This document shows, in pieces, positions 28,142-38,700 of a DNA stretch of 64,000 nucleotides. Every line of letters starts with the position of its first letter. Position 1 is the stretch's first letter. The notes below the pieces were generated by a model. It was not told the origin of the DNA and made no database searches. It saw only the letters and a list, made by a program, of their open reading frames with translations. The DNA comes from Bacteroidia bacterium (GTDB lineage Bacteria > Bacteroidota > Bacteroidia > M30B66), in assembly GCA_018401705.1 (NCBI GenBank), contig JAGYKL010000005.1, positions 98,062 to 162,061 of the forward strand, written 5' to 3'. The position numbers were made by a program, and so were the translations under genes.

Positions 28142-29629
28142 CTAAACTGTGAGAGGAAATGTCTTTGCCAACTCTTCACTTACAACTTGACCAGATATCA
28201 ACGATGGCGGCACTCCTGGGCCAGGAACTGTAAGTTGACCAGTATAAAATAGGTTATTAATTTTCTTACTCTTACAAGATGGTTTCAGAATAGCTGTTTG
28301 CATTAATGTATTTGCCAGTCCATAAGCATTTCCTTTAAAAGCTCCATAATCACTAACAAAATCGCGATAAGCATAGTCTCTTCGATACACAACATGGCTT
28401 CTAATTTCTTGGCCAGTAAGACTTTCAAGCCTATCCATTATTATGTGAAAGTATTTTTCCTGAATTTCGTCGGTATCTTCTAATCCAGCTGCAACTGGCA
28501 CCAATAAGAAAAGATTTTCGTTTCCTTCAGGAGCTCCTGAAAGGTCAGTTTTAGTTGTTAATGAAGCGTAGAAAAGAGGAGCCTCAGGCCAGGATGGCTT
28601 AGTATAAATCTCATGAGCATGTTTCTCAAATGATTTGTCAAAAAACAAATTGTGATGAGCCAGGTTTTCCAGCTTTTTATCTACACCTAAATAGTAAAGT
28701 AAACTTGAAGGAGCCATTACTCTGCTATCCCAATATTTTTCAGAATAGCTTCTGTACTTCTTGGGTAATAGTTTTGTTTCGGTATGGTGATAGTCGGCAG
28801 AAGATACTATTACATCAGCTGTAAGAATCTCATTTTCAGACCTTACTCCAGTGATTGCAGAGTTTTGGATTATAAGTTCGTCAACTGGAAAGTTATATCG
28901 GAATTTAACACCTTGGTCATGAGCTATATGAACCATGGCATTAACAATTTCAATCATTCCTCCCTCAGGAAACCAAGTGCCTAAAACCAAATCAGCATAA
29001 TTCATCAAACTGTATAATGCCGGAGTATCTTGAGGTTTAGCGCCAAGAAACAAAACTGGAAATTCTAATATTTGAATGAGTCTTGGGTCTTGAGTTACCT
29101 TTCGAGCATGCTTAGATAAACTCTTAAATACATCTAATTTAAAAACACCCCTAAGCAGTTCTAAATCAGCAAATTCACTAAGACTTCGACCTGGTTTGTA
29201 AACAAGTTTATTGATGCCAACGTCATATTTATAAGCAGCTTCTTCTAAAAAGGATTTTAAGCGCTTTCCACTTCCGGGATCATGACTTTCAAAGAGCTCA
29301 TATAATTTATCTACATCCGCCGGTACCGGCGTGAAATCATGTTTATCCCAATACACATTATATGAAGGATCTAAACGATGTAGTGTGTAAAAATCGTTAG
29401 TTGTTTTACCGAAGCGATTGAAGTAACGCTCAAATACATCAGGCATCCAATACCAGCTTGGCCCCATATCAAAGGTAAAACCTTTCTCAGAAAATTTCCG
29501 GGCTCTCCCCCCTGCTCCATCATGTTTTTCTACTATAGTAACGTCATAACCCTTTTGTGCGAGGCAAGAAGCTACAGATAGACCTGAAAATCCTGCACCA
29601 ATAACAATAACCGATTTGCTGGTATTCAT
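28142..29629 (-). CDS. crtI: CrtI-family carotenoid (phytoene) desaturase
   Basis: About 495 aa from the ATG at 29629; a TTG four codons upstream is unlikely. FAD-binding start VIGAGFSGLSVASCLAQKG with the GGRAR loop, then FDMGPSWYWMPDVFERYF, and a CrtI-type C-terminus YTGQLTVPGPGVPPSLISG. Such enzymes introduce double bonds into phytoene and related carotenoids. No crtB, crtY or other carotenoid gene lies next to it, so CrtD-like or isomerase activity cannot be excluded. Confidence 0.88.
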   Translation of the reverse strand: MNTSKSVIVIGAGFSGLSVASCLAQKGYDVTIVEKHDGAGGRARKFSEKGFTFDMGPSWYWMPDVFERYFNRFGKTTNDFYTLHRLDPSYNVYWDKHDFTPVPADVDKLYELFESHDPGSGKRLKSFLEEAAYKYDVGINKLVYKPGRSLSEFADLELLRGVFKLDVFKSLSKHARKVTQDPRLIQILEFPVLFLGAKPQDTPALYSLMNYADLVLGTWFPEGGMIEIVNAMVHIAHDQGVKFRYNFPVDELIIQNSAITGVRSENEILTADVIVSSADYHHTETKLLPKKYRSYSEKYWDSRVMAPSSLLYYLGVDKKLENLAHHNLFFDKSFEKHAHEIYTKPSWPEAPLFYASLTTKTDLSGAPEGNENLFLLVPVAAGLEDTDEIQEKYFHIIMDRLESLTGQEIRSHVVYRRDYAYRDFVSDYGAFKGNAYGLANTLMQTAILKPSCKSKKINNLFYTGQLTVPGPGVPPSLISGQVVSEELAKTFPLTV

Positions 29630-29661
29630 AAATTTAATCAAATATGGAAATCGAACAGTTA

Positions 29662-29669
29662 TACATTTG
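29662..29669 (+). promoter_or_regulatory. Possible -7 promoter box for the small ORF and CDGSH gene
   Basis: TACATTTG, an exact TAnnTTTG match 26 nt before the start codon at 29695. No good -33 element is visible, and the motif occurs by chance about once per 2 kb per strand. Confidence 0.35.
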
Positions 29670-29694
29670 CATTGTTCAATGAAACAAACATAAT

Positions 29695-29961
29695 ATGGAT
29701 TATCCGCAATACAGAATGTATTTTGATGGCAATACCATTTTCGAAATAATCTCGAATGATAAATTCATAGAAATAAAACAAGTTGGAAAATACTACACCA
29801 TTTCAGAAATAGAATGTAAATTATATCCTGAGAAATTATTTTTAAATGATTTATTATCTGCTGCGCAGGATGGAATTAAAATAATTAATTTTGATCAATA
29901 TTCTCAAATAAAAAAAACCTGGGATGAAACTCTAATTAAATATGAATTTAATCATGGCTGA
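29695..29961 (+). CDS. Small hypothetical protein
   Basis: An 88-aa protein I do not recognise. It has no signal peptide and mixes aromatic and charged residues (DYPQYRMYFDG, KYYTISEIECKLYPEKLF). It overlaps the start of the CDGSH gene by 20 nt in another frame, so translation of the two is probably coupled. A -7 promoter match lies just upstream. Coding status rests on length, position and overlap. Confidence 0.6.
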   Translation: MDYPQYRMYFDGNTIFEIISNDKFIEIKQVGKYYTISEIECKLYPEKLFLNDLLSAAQDGIKIINFDQYSQIKKTWDETLIKYEFNHG

Positions 29962-30373
29962 AAAACATTATAAAAAAGGCGAAACCACTGTTGTGTGGAA
30001 ACCTTCTCTCTGCATTCACTCTGCTAATTGTGTTAAAAATTTACCACGTGTTTTTAATCCTAATCGCAAGCCTTGGATCGAAACAGAACATGCCTCTGAA
30101 GAGGAATTAATTAATACAATTAAAAAATGTCCATCAGGAGCTTTGTCGTATTTAATTGACAGTGCTGATACTGCCTCTGAAATTATCCAAGAAAATAAAA
30201 AACAAATTAAAGTAATGAGTTCCGGTCCATTAATTATTAGTGACGGTTGTAGCATTGAATATAATGGAGAAACGATAGAAAAAGATGGAATTGTGGCACT
30301 ATGCAGATGCGGGCATTCAAACAATAAACCATTTTGTGATGGCTCTCACCGAGTTAAAGAATTTAAAGATTAA
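29942..30373 (+). CDS. Iron-sulfur protein: 4Fe-4S mono-cluster domain fused to CDGSH domain
   Basis: A 143-aa (or 139-aa from the ATG at 29954) cytoplasmic protein. The N-terminal ~60 residues match the divergent 4Fe-4S mono-cluster domain (CIHSANCVKNLP ... IKKCPSGALSY). Residues ~95-140 form a CDGSH 2Fe-2S domain: CRCGHSNNKPFCDGSH, with the three Cys and one His ligands intact. Such proteins are linked to redox sensing or cluster transfer, mostly without defined roles in bacteria. It overlaps the upstream small ORF and, convergently, the acyltransferase gene by 11 nt. Confidence 0.9.
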   Translation: MNLIMAEKHYKKGETTVVWKPSLCIHSANCVKNLPRVFNPNRKPWIETEHASEEELINTIKKCPSGALSYLIDSADTASEIIQENKKQIKVMSSGPLIISDGCSIEYNGETIEKDGIVALCRCGHSNNKPFCDGSHRVKEFKD

Positions 30374-31529
30374 TTAAATTCCGCGATATTTTATTTTTAA
30401 CTGGATTAGCGTATATGCTAAGCAAATAAGGCATAATGGAATTTGCTTCTTCGCCATATTCCATAAGCTCATTTTTGCAAATACGAGCAAATTGATCCTT
30501 TAAAGTGTCTGAATAATGAGCAGAAAAATCAGCTGTTTGATTTAATAAATCGTAAGCGATATAGTTGAATGGAAATAGCTTATAATTTTTAATAATTATA
30601 GCATCAATTAATTCAGCTAAAGCTTTTACTGATTCATTCTTAATGCCAGAAGAAAATGCTTTTTCAATTTGAGATTTTTCAATTGGAGAGCTAAATTCAA
30701 AATGTACTTTACCCTTTGGTTTTGAAATGCCGTTTTGCATACTTAGCAGGTCTTCTCCTTCTGCTTTTATATACTTTCCTGTTGATGCAGTAATAAACTT
30801 TTCTCTAGCCTTCATTCCACCACAAGGCTCTATTTCATAAGAAAGACTTACCGGTGCAATATTTAATTTATTGTAAGATTCAACTAAATCTGATGTTTCA
30901 GAATTCATGCCAAACATTTTAATCAAGCCAGCCTGAGTTTTATCATTCCCATCTTTGGTCCTACCCTCTTTTTGAGCAATCCAAACAGATGTATTTTCAT
31001 TTAATAAGGAATGTCTGATATAACCCGAAAGTCGCATTGAGTATATATATGCCTGACGAGAATGCACGTCTCTGTGAACAATGAAGTTCTTATTCATACG
31101 TACCAAATCTTCAATCCACGGGCGCTGTAACAAGTTGCTGCCAATGGCGATGCGGGTTGTAGGAAAATCATGTGAGAATAACTTCACATTAAGAAAGGCT
31201 GAATCAAGAACAATATCTCGATGATTTGAAATGAATAAATAAGCTTTAGTCTTGTCAAGCATTTCTAGGCCATTAATGCTTAAGCCTTTTGTTGTAGCTT
31301 CAACAATTGAATAAACTGCCGGTGCAATAATTTCGCGTTGAAACTCACTAGTTGACTTAATAGCATTAAGTTTAGCTATCATTTCATCCTCTGAAATTTC
31401 AGGAAAAATGTATGCTAAAGCTGTATGAAATGAATCTTCCTTAAAAAGCCTTTGCATTGCAGGCGCTACCTCCTCATCGTGAAAAGGTCTAATAGCATCA
31501 AATGACAAATCTTCGGTAGCTCTTTCCAT
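30363..31529 (-). CDS. Glycerol-phosphate-type acyltransferase family protein
   Basis: A 388-aa protein of the PlsC/LPLAT type. The acyltransferase block I is SNHRDIVLDSAFL, with five rather than four residues between the catalytic His and Asp. Block II-like RNKNFIVHRD and a distinctive AQKEGRTKDGND (block III) follow. The length exceeds a typical PlsC (~240 aa) because of a C-terminal helical domain. It may acylate lysophosphatidate or another lipid. Third gene of the DUF2723-deacetylase-acyltransferase operon, 23 nt after the deacetylase. Confidence 0.82.
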   Translation of the reverse strand: MERATEDLSFDAIRPFHDEEVAPAMQRLFKEDSFHTALAYIFPEISEDEMIAKLNAIKSTSEFQREIIAPAVYSIVEATTKGLSINGLEMLDKTKAYLFISNHRDIVLDSAFLNVKLFSHDFPTTRIAIGSNLLQRPWIEDLVRMNKNFIVHRDVHSRQAYIYSMRLSGYIRHSLLNENTSVWIAQKEGRTKDGNDKTQAGLIKMFGMNSETSDLVESYNKLNIAPVSLSYEIEPCGGMKAREKFITASTGKYIKAEGEDLLSMQNGISKPKGKVHFEFSSPIEKSQIEKAFSSGIKNESVKALAELIDAIIIKNYKLFPFNYIAYDLLNQTADFSAHYSDTLKDQFARICKNELMEYGEEANSIMPYLLSIYANPVKNKISRNLINL

Positions 31530-31552
31530 AACTGCAATTAACGGAGATTTTT

Positions 31553-32179
31553 TTAATTCACATCAATAGACTCGGGAATTGCCTTAAAAATATACCCTTG
31601 TAAAGTTAGCTGTTTTAATACTTCTGGCAATGCTATTTTAAGGCGTGGCCAAGCTTTCTCGGAATCATGAAAAGTGATAATAGAACCGTCTCTTACCGAA
31701 TTTAAAACTCGATTAATACAAGTTTCGGCACTCAGATTTGTATCATAATCTTGAGCTAACACATCCCAAAACACCGTTTTGTATTTTCTTCTTATTTGTA
31801 CATATTGAAATGGACTTATCTTACCGTAAGGTGGTCTAAAAAGAGCTGAACTAATAAGATTGTCGCATTCTTCAACACTACTTAAATACTTACCAACCGG
31901 TGTTTTCCAACCATTTTCATGGTTGAATGTATGATTACCCACTGAATGACCTTGATTCCTTAAACGGATAATCCAATCGGGTGATTTAGCTACATTTTTA
32001 CCAATACAAAAGAATGTAGCTTTAGCATTATAGATGCTTAATTGATCTACGACAAAAGCAGTAATATCATTATGCGGACCATCGTCAAAAGTGAGGTACA
32101 ATTGATTATGACCTTTAGGCATTCTCCAAATACTACCCGGGAAAACTGACCTGAGGAGAAAAGGAGGCCTGGCATTCAT
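31553..32179 (-). CDS. Polysaccharide deacetylase (NodB/CE4) family protein
   Basis: A 208-aa protein with the NodB fold. The metal and catalytic motifs are visible: TFDDGPH (Asp-Asp), HTFNH (HxxxH), RPPYGK and a terminal TFHDS. Members remove N-acetyl groups from glycans such as peptidoglycan or chitin-like polymers. No clear signal peptide is seen. It follows the DUF2723 gene with a 2-nt gap, suggesting action on a glycan or glycolipid of the same pathway. Confidence 0.9.
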   Translation of the reverse strand: MNARPPFLLRSVFPGSIWRMPKGHNQLYLTFDDGPHNDITAFVVDQLSIYNAKATFFCIGKNVAKSPDWIIRLRNQGHSVGNHTFNHENGWKTPVGKYLSSVEECDNLISSALFRPPYGKISPFQYVQIRRKYKTVFWDVLAQDYDTNLSAETCINRVLNSVRDGSIITFHDSEKAWPRLKIALPEVLKQLTLQGYIFKAIPESIDVN

Positions 32180-32181
32180 AA

Positions 32182-35100
32182 TTATCTCGCTCTGTCTATC
32201 ACCGTTCCGGTGGATGCCATATACGATTGCTCTAGTCTTCTGAACTTAGTATCGAGCTCCTTCATGAGTTCGGTTCTTTTGTTCCTGCGACTTATATCAA
32301 TCATATATCTGATGATTGACATATTTCTCTGAGCATCGTTATCGAATTCCTTATAAACAGCAGCCTTTTGACTAAAGAAATAATCGAGTTCTTGTTCTAA
32401 GATTACAGAATACTCTTTAAGAATAGCATCCGGTTTTTCGGTTTCTCCAGCTTGATAATAATCTTCAGCAAGTTGTACAGTAAAAAAGTTGTAAGGAACA
32501 TTTCTCTGGGGCAATACTTCAAATGCTTTGTCCAGAACTTTAATTGCAGAATCTTTCTTGCCTTCAGCATTTAGGGCGGTTGCTAAACGATCAAAATTAC
32601 TACGAAGGTTCATAGTCATTCTGATATTGTTTTCATCCATATACACCTCGTTCTTATCAACACCACCCCATTTGAATTTATTCATGATGTTATCGTACAT
32701 CTTATCAGCATCAACACGACCGTAATTATCGCCTCTTCCAGGAGGGTTATAAACAGGAATAAGTCTGTAGGCCAAACCTTCTAGTTGGAAATAATTCTCG
32801 AGTCCTAAATAGCTATCATCACCAACAGTGATTGCGAAATAGACAGGTCTTTCCCAATTATTCGTAGCTAATAAATCAAGAATCATTAATTCTGATTTAA
32901 GAATATAGCTTCTTGAAATTTCAAAATCAACCGACTTAGAAATTCTATTAGCTAGCTCTTTAGGAACAGTTCCATTATTAACCACTTTGGCTGAATCAAC
33001 CGGAATGCTAAATTTTCCTGAAGGAAAATATTCAAACTCGCGATTTGAGTATTTAAGCTTATTTCTTGGGTCATCGCTTGCAACAAAATCAACCATTTCA
33101 CGAATATTCTGATACCCAGTGAGGTTTTTTTCGTCGTAAATAATTATTTGATCGCGCTTTCCCTGACGATATTTATCTTGAGTGAAAGAAAGTGGAACAG
33201 CATCAGAATCATATGCTTTACGCTTAATTTGATCTATATACCAATCGGTATTTAATAAACTAAGGTTAACCACACGAATGTCGGTTCTGATACCTTCAAC
33301 TTCCTGGGCATACCAGAGAGGGAATGTATCATTATCACCATTAGTGAAGAGAATTGCGTTTGGAGCGCAAGTTTGCAGGTAATTACTTGCATAGTCGCGA
33401 GCGGTGTAGCGATCTGAACGATTATGATCATCCCATCCGCCTTTTGCCATCAAGCCGGGAACGGCTACCGCACAAATAACTGTAACTGCTGCTGCAACAA
33501 TTTGAGCTGGAGCAAATTTCTTTAATCCATCGTACAATGCAGCAACGCCGAGCCCTATCCAAATCGTAAATGCATAGAAAGAACCTGCAAAACCATAATC
33601 TCTTTCACGGGGCTCCATGGTATACTGGTTCAGGAATAAGATAATGGCAATACCGGTGAAGAAGAAGAAGAGCATCACCACGGCAAAATCGCGTTTGGTT
33701 TTATTATAATGATAAACCATACCAATTATACCAAGAATGAATGGAAGGAAATAAAATGAATTATTGGCTTTATTGCCTGCCATAGATGGCGGCAGATTGC
33801 TTTGTGTTCCTAACATTTGGGAGTCGATGAACTCAATTCCACTTTTCCAGTTTCCATCGCTTATGCTTCCATGGCCTTGCACATCATTTTGCCGACCGAT
33901 AAAGTTCCAGGCAAAATACCTGAAGTACATAAAGCCAAGCTGATACTTGAAGAAGAAAGTTAAGTTTTGCCCAAAAGATGGCTTTTTCTCAGTATTCTTA
34001 ATTCCTGCCCAGGTTTTATAACCTTTAATATGGTGAGATTGGCTGCTCCACATTCGAGGGAATACGGTACAAAAATCAGGGTCGTAGTTTGGTGTTTCAG
34101 TGTCTTTAGGCGTAGCCACTACTTCATATTTCCCTGTTTCTTTATTTGGCGAGTAAACCGTATTGCCAGGAATATATCGCTGTTCAGGATCAGGATGCAG
34201 CTTAGCATTGAAATACTGGCCATAAACCAGAGGTCTTGTGCCATATTGCTCTCTGTTGAGATAGCTTAATAAGGTAAATACGTTCTCGGGATTATTTTCA
34301 TCCATTGGAGTATCAGCAGCAGAGCGAATAAGAATCATTCCGTAACTACCGTAACCAATTAACATCACAGTGATGCAAAGAGTAAGCGTGTTAGCCAACA
34401 CATAATTAGGTTGAGTACCGTAGATGAAATATGCCAGTATGCCAACAGCAACAATTCCTGGAAGCCCTAGTGTTAACAATAACAGAATTGCCAGTGCTCC
34501 AAAGGTAAAATGTTTGTTCTGTTTTCCACTGTAAATGAGGGATGCAATAAGTGCAGTAATTAATATTAGTATGTAGACGATGGCTCCGGAACCAAAAGGT
34601 AAACCCATTGAATTGGTAAACAAAACCTCAAACTTTGCAGCAATACCAACAACTTTAGGGATGAATGCAAATTGAACCAAGCCCAATATTAGCATTCCAA
34701 TAACTCCAGTTGCGAGAATTCCCTTTTTAGTTGGCTTAAATTTCTTGAAATAGTAAATGTAGGCTATCGCCGGAATGGCTAGCAAGTTCAAAAGGTGAAT
34801 ACCTATTGATATTCCCATCAAATAAGCAATAAGGATAATGTATCTATCGGCATGAGGTTGATCTGCCACTTCCTCCCATTTGAGCATAGCCCAAAATACT
34901 ATAGCTGTAAAGAAAGAAGAAGTAGCATAAACTTCACCTTCAACAGCCGAAAACCAAAAAGTATCTGAGAATGTATAGGCAAGTGAACCAACTAAACCAC
35001 TACCAAGAATAGCAATTAAGTTTCCTGTGCTGATTTCTTCATTTCCCTTCACAAAGATTTTCTTTGCTAGGTGAGTGATTGTCCAGAAAAGAAATAGAAT

Positions 35101-35370
35101 ACTTAATGCGCTCATAAGAGCGGAAAGCATATTCATCATCATTGCCACCTGCTCGGTATCGCCAAATGCGAAAAGTGTAGCTACTCTTCCTAATATCATA
35201 AAGAAAGGAGCTCCCGGAGGGTGACCAATTTGCAGTTTATATGCTGTAGCGATAAACTCACCACAATCCCAGAAACTTGCTGTTGGCTCTATGGTTGATC
35301 CATAAGTGAACATGGCAATGGCAAATGCCAACCAGCCAAAAATATTATTAAGCTTTTTATATTGTTTCAT
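32182..35370 (-). CDS. DUF2723 GT-C-type membrane protein
   Basis: A 1,062-aa polytopic protein. The DUF2723 core starts at residue ~20 (PTASFWDCGEFIATAYKLQ, GHPPGAPFF), with about ten membrane segments up to ~350 and more at ~540-650. A long soluble C-terminal part with TPR-like helices (~690-1062) contains NGDNDTFPLWYAQEVEG. The acidic WDCGE motif fits a GT-C glycosyltransferase using a lipid-linked sugar. The eukaryotic relative TMEM260 is a protein O-mannosyltransferase. Bacteroidota do O-glycosylate secreted proteins, but this role is inference. First gene of the operon with the deacetylase and acyltransferase. Confidence 0.88.
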   Translation of the reverse strand: MKQYKKLNNIFGWLAFAIAMFTYGSTIEPTASFWDCGEFIATAYKLQIGHPPGAPFFMILGRVATLFAFGDTEQVAMMMNMLSALMSALSILFLFWTITHLAKKIFVKGNEEISTGNLIAILGSGLVGSLAYTFSDTFWFSAVEGEVYATSSFFTAIVFWAMLKWEEVADQPHADRYIILIAYLMGISIGIHLLNLLAIPAIAYIYYFKKFKPTKKGILATGVIGMLILGLVQFAFIPKVVGIAAKFEVLFTNSMGLPFGSGAIVYILILITALIASLIYSGKQNKHFTFGALAILLLLTLGLPGIVAVGILAYFIYGTQPNYVLANTLTLCITVMLIGYGSYGMILIRSAADTPMDENNPENVFTLLSYLNREQYGTRPLVYGQYFNAKLHPDPEQRYIPGNTVYSPNKETGKYEVVATPKDTETPNYDPDFCTVFPRMWSSQSHHIKGYKTWAGIKNTEKKPSFGQNLTFFFKYQLGFMYFRYFAWNFIGRQNDVQGHGSISDGNWKSGIEFIDSQMLGTQSNLPPSMAGNKANNSFYFLPFILGIIGMVYHYNKTKRDFAVVMLFFFFTGIAIILFLNQYTMEPRERDYGFAGSFYAFTIWIGLGVAALYDGLKKFAPAQIVAAAVTVICAVAVPGLMAKGGWDDHNRSDRYTARDYASNYLQTCAPNAILFTNGDNDTFPLWYAQEVEGIRTDIRVVNLSLLNTDWYIDQIKRKAYDSDAVPLSFTQDKYRQGKRDQIIIYDEKNLTGYQNIREMVDFVASDDPRNKLKYSNREFEYFPSGKFSIPVDSAKVVNNGTVPKELANRISKSVDFEISRSYILKSELMILDLLATNNWERPVYFAITVGDDSYLGLENYFQLEGLAYRLIPVYNPPGRGDNYGRVDADKMYDNIMNKFKWGGVDKNEVYMDENNIRMTMNLRSNFDRLATALNAEGKKDSAIKVLDKAFEVLPQRNVPYNFFTVQLAEDYYQAGETEKPDAILKEYSVILEQELDYFFSQKAAVYKEFDNDAQRNMSIIRYMIDISRRNKRTELMKELDTKFRRLEQSYMASTGTVIDRAR

Positions 35371-35569
35371 TGGTAGCTTGAAAATTAATCTTAGTATCTG
35401 TTAGCAGATAAACGCGACGAAAATAGGAAACACTTAGCAATACATCTATTATATAAGACGAAAGTTTTTATCATACTTATTAAAGTTGCTTAAAAACAGC
35501 TCAAAGCAAAATTTATTAGGCTGTTATTCAGAAAAATGAAGCAATTATTAATAAATGATGGATGCAAAG

Positions 35570-35599
35570 TTTGAAATATTGAATGATTTAGTATTTTTG
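35570..35599 (+). promoter_or_regulatory. Promoter of tRNA-Gln (Bacteroidota -33/-7 type)
   Basis: TTTG at 35570-35573 and TATTTTTG at 35592-35599, separated by 18 nt. This fits TTTG-N~19-TAnnTTTG, the housekeeping promoter of Bacteroidota. Predicted transcription start near 35606, a few bases before the tRNA. Confidence 0.75.
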
Positions 35600-35609
35600 C
35601 CGCCACGAT

Positions 35610-35682
35610 TGTCCGATGGTGTAATTGGCAACACGTCTGATTTTGGTTCAGAAGAGTCTAGGTTCGACCCCTAGTCGGACAA
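35610..35682 (+). tRNA. trnQ: tRNA-Gln (anticodon UUG)
   Basis: Full cloverleaf. Acceptor TGTCCGA / TCGGACA; D-arm GTGTAATTGGCAACAC; anticodon stem TCTGA / TCAGA with loop TTTTGGT (anticodon TTG, reading CAA/CAG); T-arm CTAGG TTCGACC CCTAG. The CCA end is not fully encoded (A, then AC). It has its own promoter upstream and a terminator immediately downstream. Confidence 0.97.
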
Positions 35683-35685
35683 CAC

Positions 35686-35710
35686 AAAAGCCCCTTTTTA
35701 AGGGGCTTTT
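35686..35710. terminator. Bidirectional terminator after tRNA-Gln
   Basis: Stem AAAAGCCCCTT / AAGGGGCTTTT with a TTT loop. It terminates the tRNA and, on the minus strand, the T9SS gene whose stop is at 35715. Confidence 0.88.
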
Positions 35711-35714
35711 TTCT

Positions 35715-38700
35715 TTAATCAAGTACCATAACTGAGCCCCGTCGGTTGATGGAACTTCCATCGGGAAGAGCAAATTTTAGTGTGTATACGTAAATTCCCG
35801 TTTGAACATACTCATTTAAGTACTTACCATCCCAAGGTTCGGTTGGGTCGGCAGTTATAAAAAGCAGCTCTCCCCAGCGATTGAAAATGCTGAAATTATG
35901 GTTGATTGCCAGTTTCTCATATAAACCTTGCGCCTTAAAGACGTTATTTCCTTGCAAATTAGTAGGTCTAAAGGCGCTTGGTATCCATAGCGTGGGTTTT
36001 TGAATTACACAAACTTTATTGCTTCTACTAGTGTCTCTTACACCATAGCTATTAATAATGTCTTCAACAGCTTCAACATAATAACAAAACTCCATGAGAG
36101 TGTCTACCTGATCGGCAACAACATCCATTAACATAGTATCAGAGGGCAAATCCAGAATATGTTCAAAGTTTTGACCTCCATCAAGCGACCTAAACACACG
36201 ATACTTCCCCACGCCTCCATCCCACTCTGCATAAGAATTCCAGCGCAAGCGGTTTACGAAGCCATCTAAAGCTTCAGCTCTCAGGAATATTGTTCTTCCG
36301 GTATTTGAAACTCCACTTGCGTTGTTGCATTTATCTATCAGGAGATATTGGTAAGTATAGCTTTGCTGAAAAGAAAGTACCCCATAATCTATGTAACTTA
36401 ATTCATCAACACCCGGTGGAATAAAGCTCTGATAAATTGTGTCGAATACAGCTCCCGGATAATTTGCACGAAGAATTTTGTAACTGGCTATGTCGGCAGA
36501 AGTGTCAATAATGCAAGCCGAATATGCTGCACCAGTGCTAACTATGGTTGCATTTCTCAAATAAGTGAATTCTGGTAGTGCTTGAACATCGGCCAAAAAA
36601 CAAATTGTATTTGAAGTGCTGCTTGCAGGTACAGAATTTGAAACCGCCTGAATAACAAAGCAATATATTGCTCCTTGCTCTAAATTTGGAATATTTGCAC
36701 TCACTTGTGTGCCTGGCACCGAAGCGATAGAAATAAAGTTTTCATCATCAACCTTCTGCAAGATTTCATATGAATCAACTGAACCATCCCAGGCAAAATA
36801 TTCTGACCAATCTAAATCTACTGAACCTGAACATGAATTTAAATCATAAGTAAGGTAAATTGTTGCATGTTCATCGGCCGGAAGGCCTTCTTCTAGACAT
36901 TCATCCAATGCTGAAACATAATATGTTACTTGTCCACCCGAAGGGTTTGCATCTGTTATTGTATATGATGTTGTGTTAATGCCATAAACTGTATCAACTG
37001 CAGTTGACACTCCGTTTTCAATTTTATAAATTATATAAGCTTCTGTATCCGCCGAAGGCGAAGGCTGCCAACCTAAATAAACATCATTTCCATTCAACTG
37101 AACTGATATTGAATCAATTACCGGTGGCTCCGGTGCTTCGTCGTTGCTAAATGGGCCACCGCTAATATTTGAAGACGAAACACAACCCGAGGCATCGTCA
37201 AGAAAGACTTCGTAGAAGATTTCTTGCAAGCAGCCTGTCATATTATCTTGGTAAAGTGTTGGATTGCTGGTTGCAAAAGCAATAAAAGGGTCGGGGTCAT
37301 AAGCCCTGTCTATGCGATAAGGCAATTGAGCTCCTGCCGGTAATGGCGTACCAAGAGCATTCCATTGTAAATCGATTATACCTGCACCCAAATCAGTAAC
37401 ATCCAGATAAATGCTTTGCAGAGTATCCGCCGCAGGCGAAAACACTTGACCTCCGCAACCTGAACGAGTTCTAATGAAATAGAAAATTGATTGATTATTA
37501 GCACCTGCCCCTACATGTGTATAAGTTGACTGGTTTAAATTAAAAATGCTATCAACTGCAGTGTAAGGACCATTTAGGCTAGTAGAAGAAAATATATGAT
37601 AACTATTAAAATACCCGTCGGGGTCACTAACTGGGGTCCAGGTTAATGTTGTATTACCGTTATCTTCAACGTCGATGCAATGGAATTCGGGTGATTGCAA
37701 GACAGGTGGTGCAGTTACGATTACAGAGATGGTAGCGATTCGATACGAAGGCGCTGGGCAATAGTCATCTTGAAATGTAAGCACAAATGTATGCGTGTTT
37801 GCAGGTACATAGCAATCGTTAAGCAGCGCAACATGATCACAGGAAGTTTGCCAGTTAAATGTAATTGAGCCATTATTTGCCAAAACAGTTGGCGGTGCCG
37901 GATTTAGTGTTGCGCAAGGAGGGTCTGGGCAACCACTGTTTGGGTCAGTAAAGTTTGCGCCAAACTGACCTCCAGAGGCATTAACGCTAATTGTTTGGGC
38001 TATTCCAATAGGAAGAAATTCATTATCGGTTGTGGTAATTGTAAAGCTAACGGGGTCTCCGGCTTGAACAGTAGTGGTAAATGCTATTTGCTGACCAGTT
38101 CCGGGATCATTAAAGGGTGCCGTAATTTGAGGAGAAGTGTTTTGACCACAAGCTAAAATTACAACTTGTATTTCTCTGAAAATCTCAGAAATTAACTGCC
38201 CGCAACGATACGATTGAACTTTCACTACGGTAACGAAGTTGCCGGTGTAATTTGGAGTAAAAGCAATTTCACCCGATTGTGTGTTGATTGTAGCTGGAAC
38301 GCTATTATTTTGCCCCGGACCGGGAAATGGAGAGTTTACATTATAAGCAGCCTGCCAAGGAATTGCACCAGGAGTTGTAGCATTAAATGCAGCTCCTTCT
38401 AACCAATCAAGAGGCTGTGCGAATGCATAAACCAATGAATCTTTATCTTCATCAAATGCATTATGGTTGTAAGTAAAGGGATTACCTGCACAGATAATAG
38501 TTGCAGGCAATTGAGTAAAAACCGGAGAGCTGTCGTAACAAGGAGAAGCATCATTTCCGTTGTATGGATACATGATGGCTCTTAGAGTAAACCCTGTTTG
38601 ATTTGCATTAATTATCAGGTTATCGATAGCTGCATTTCGGCAACAATCGTCATAAGTAAAAATCCAGCCTTCGGCTGGAGGAGTTCCCGATAGATTAATG

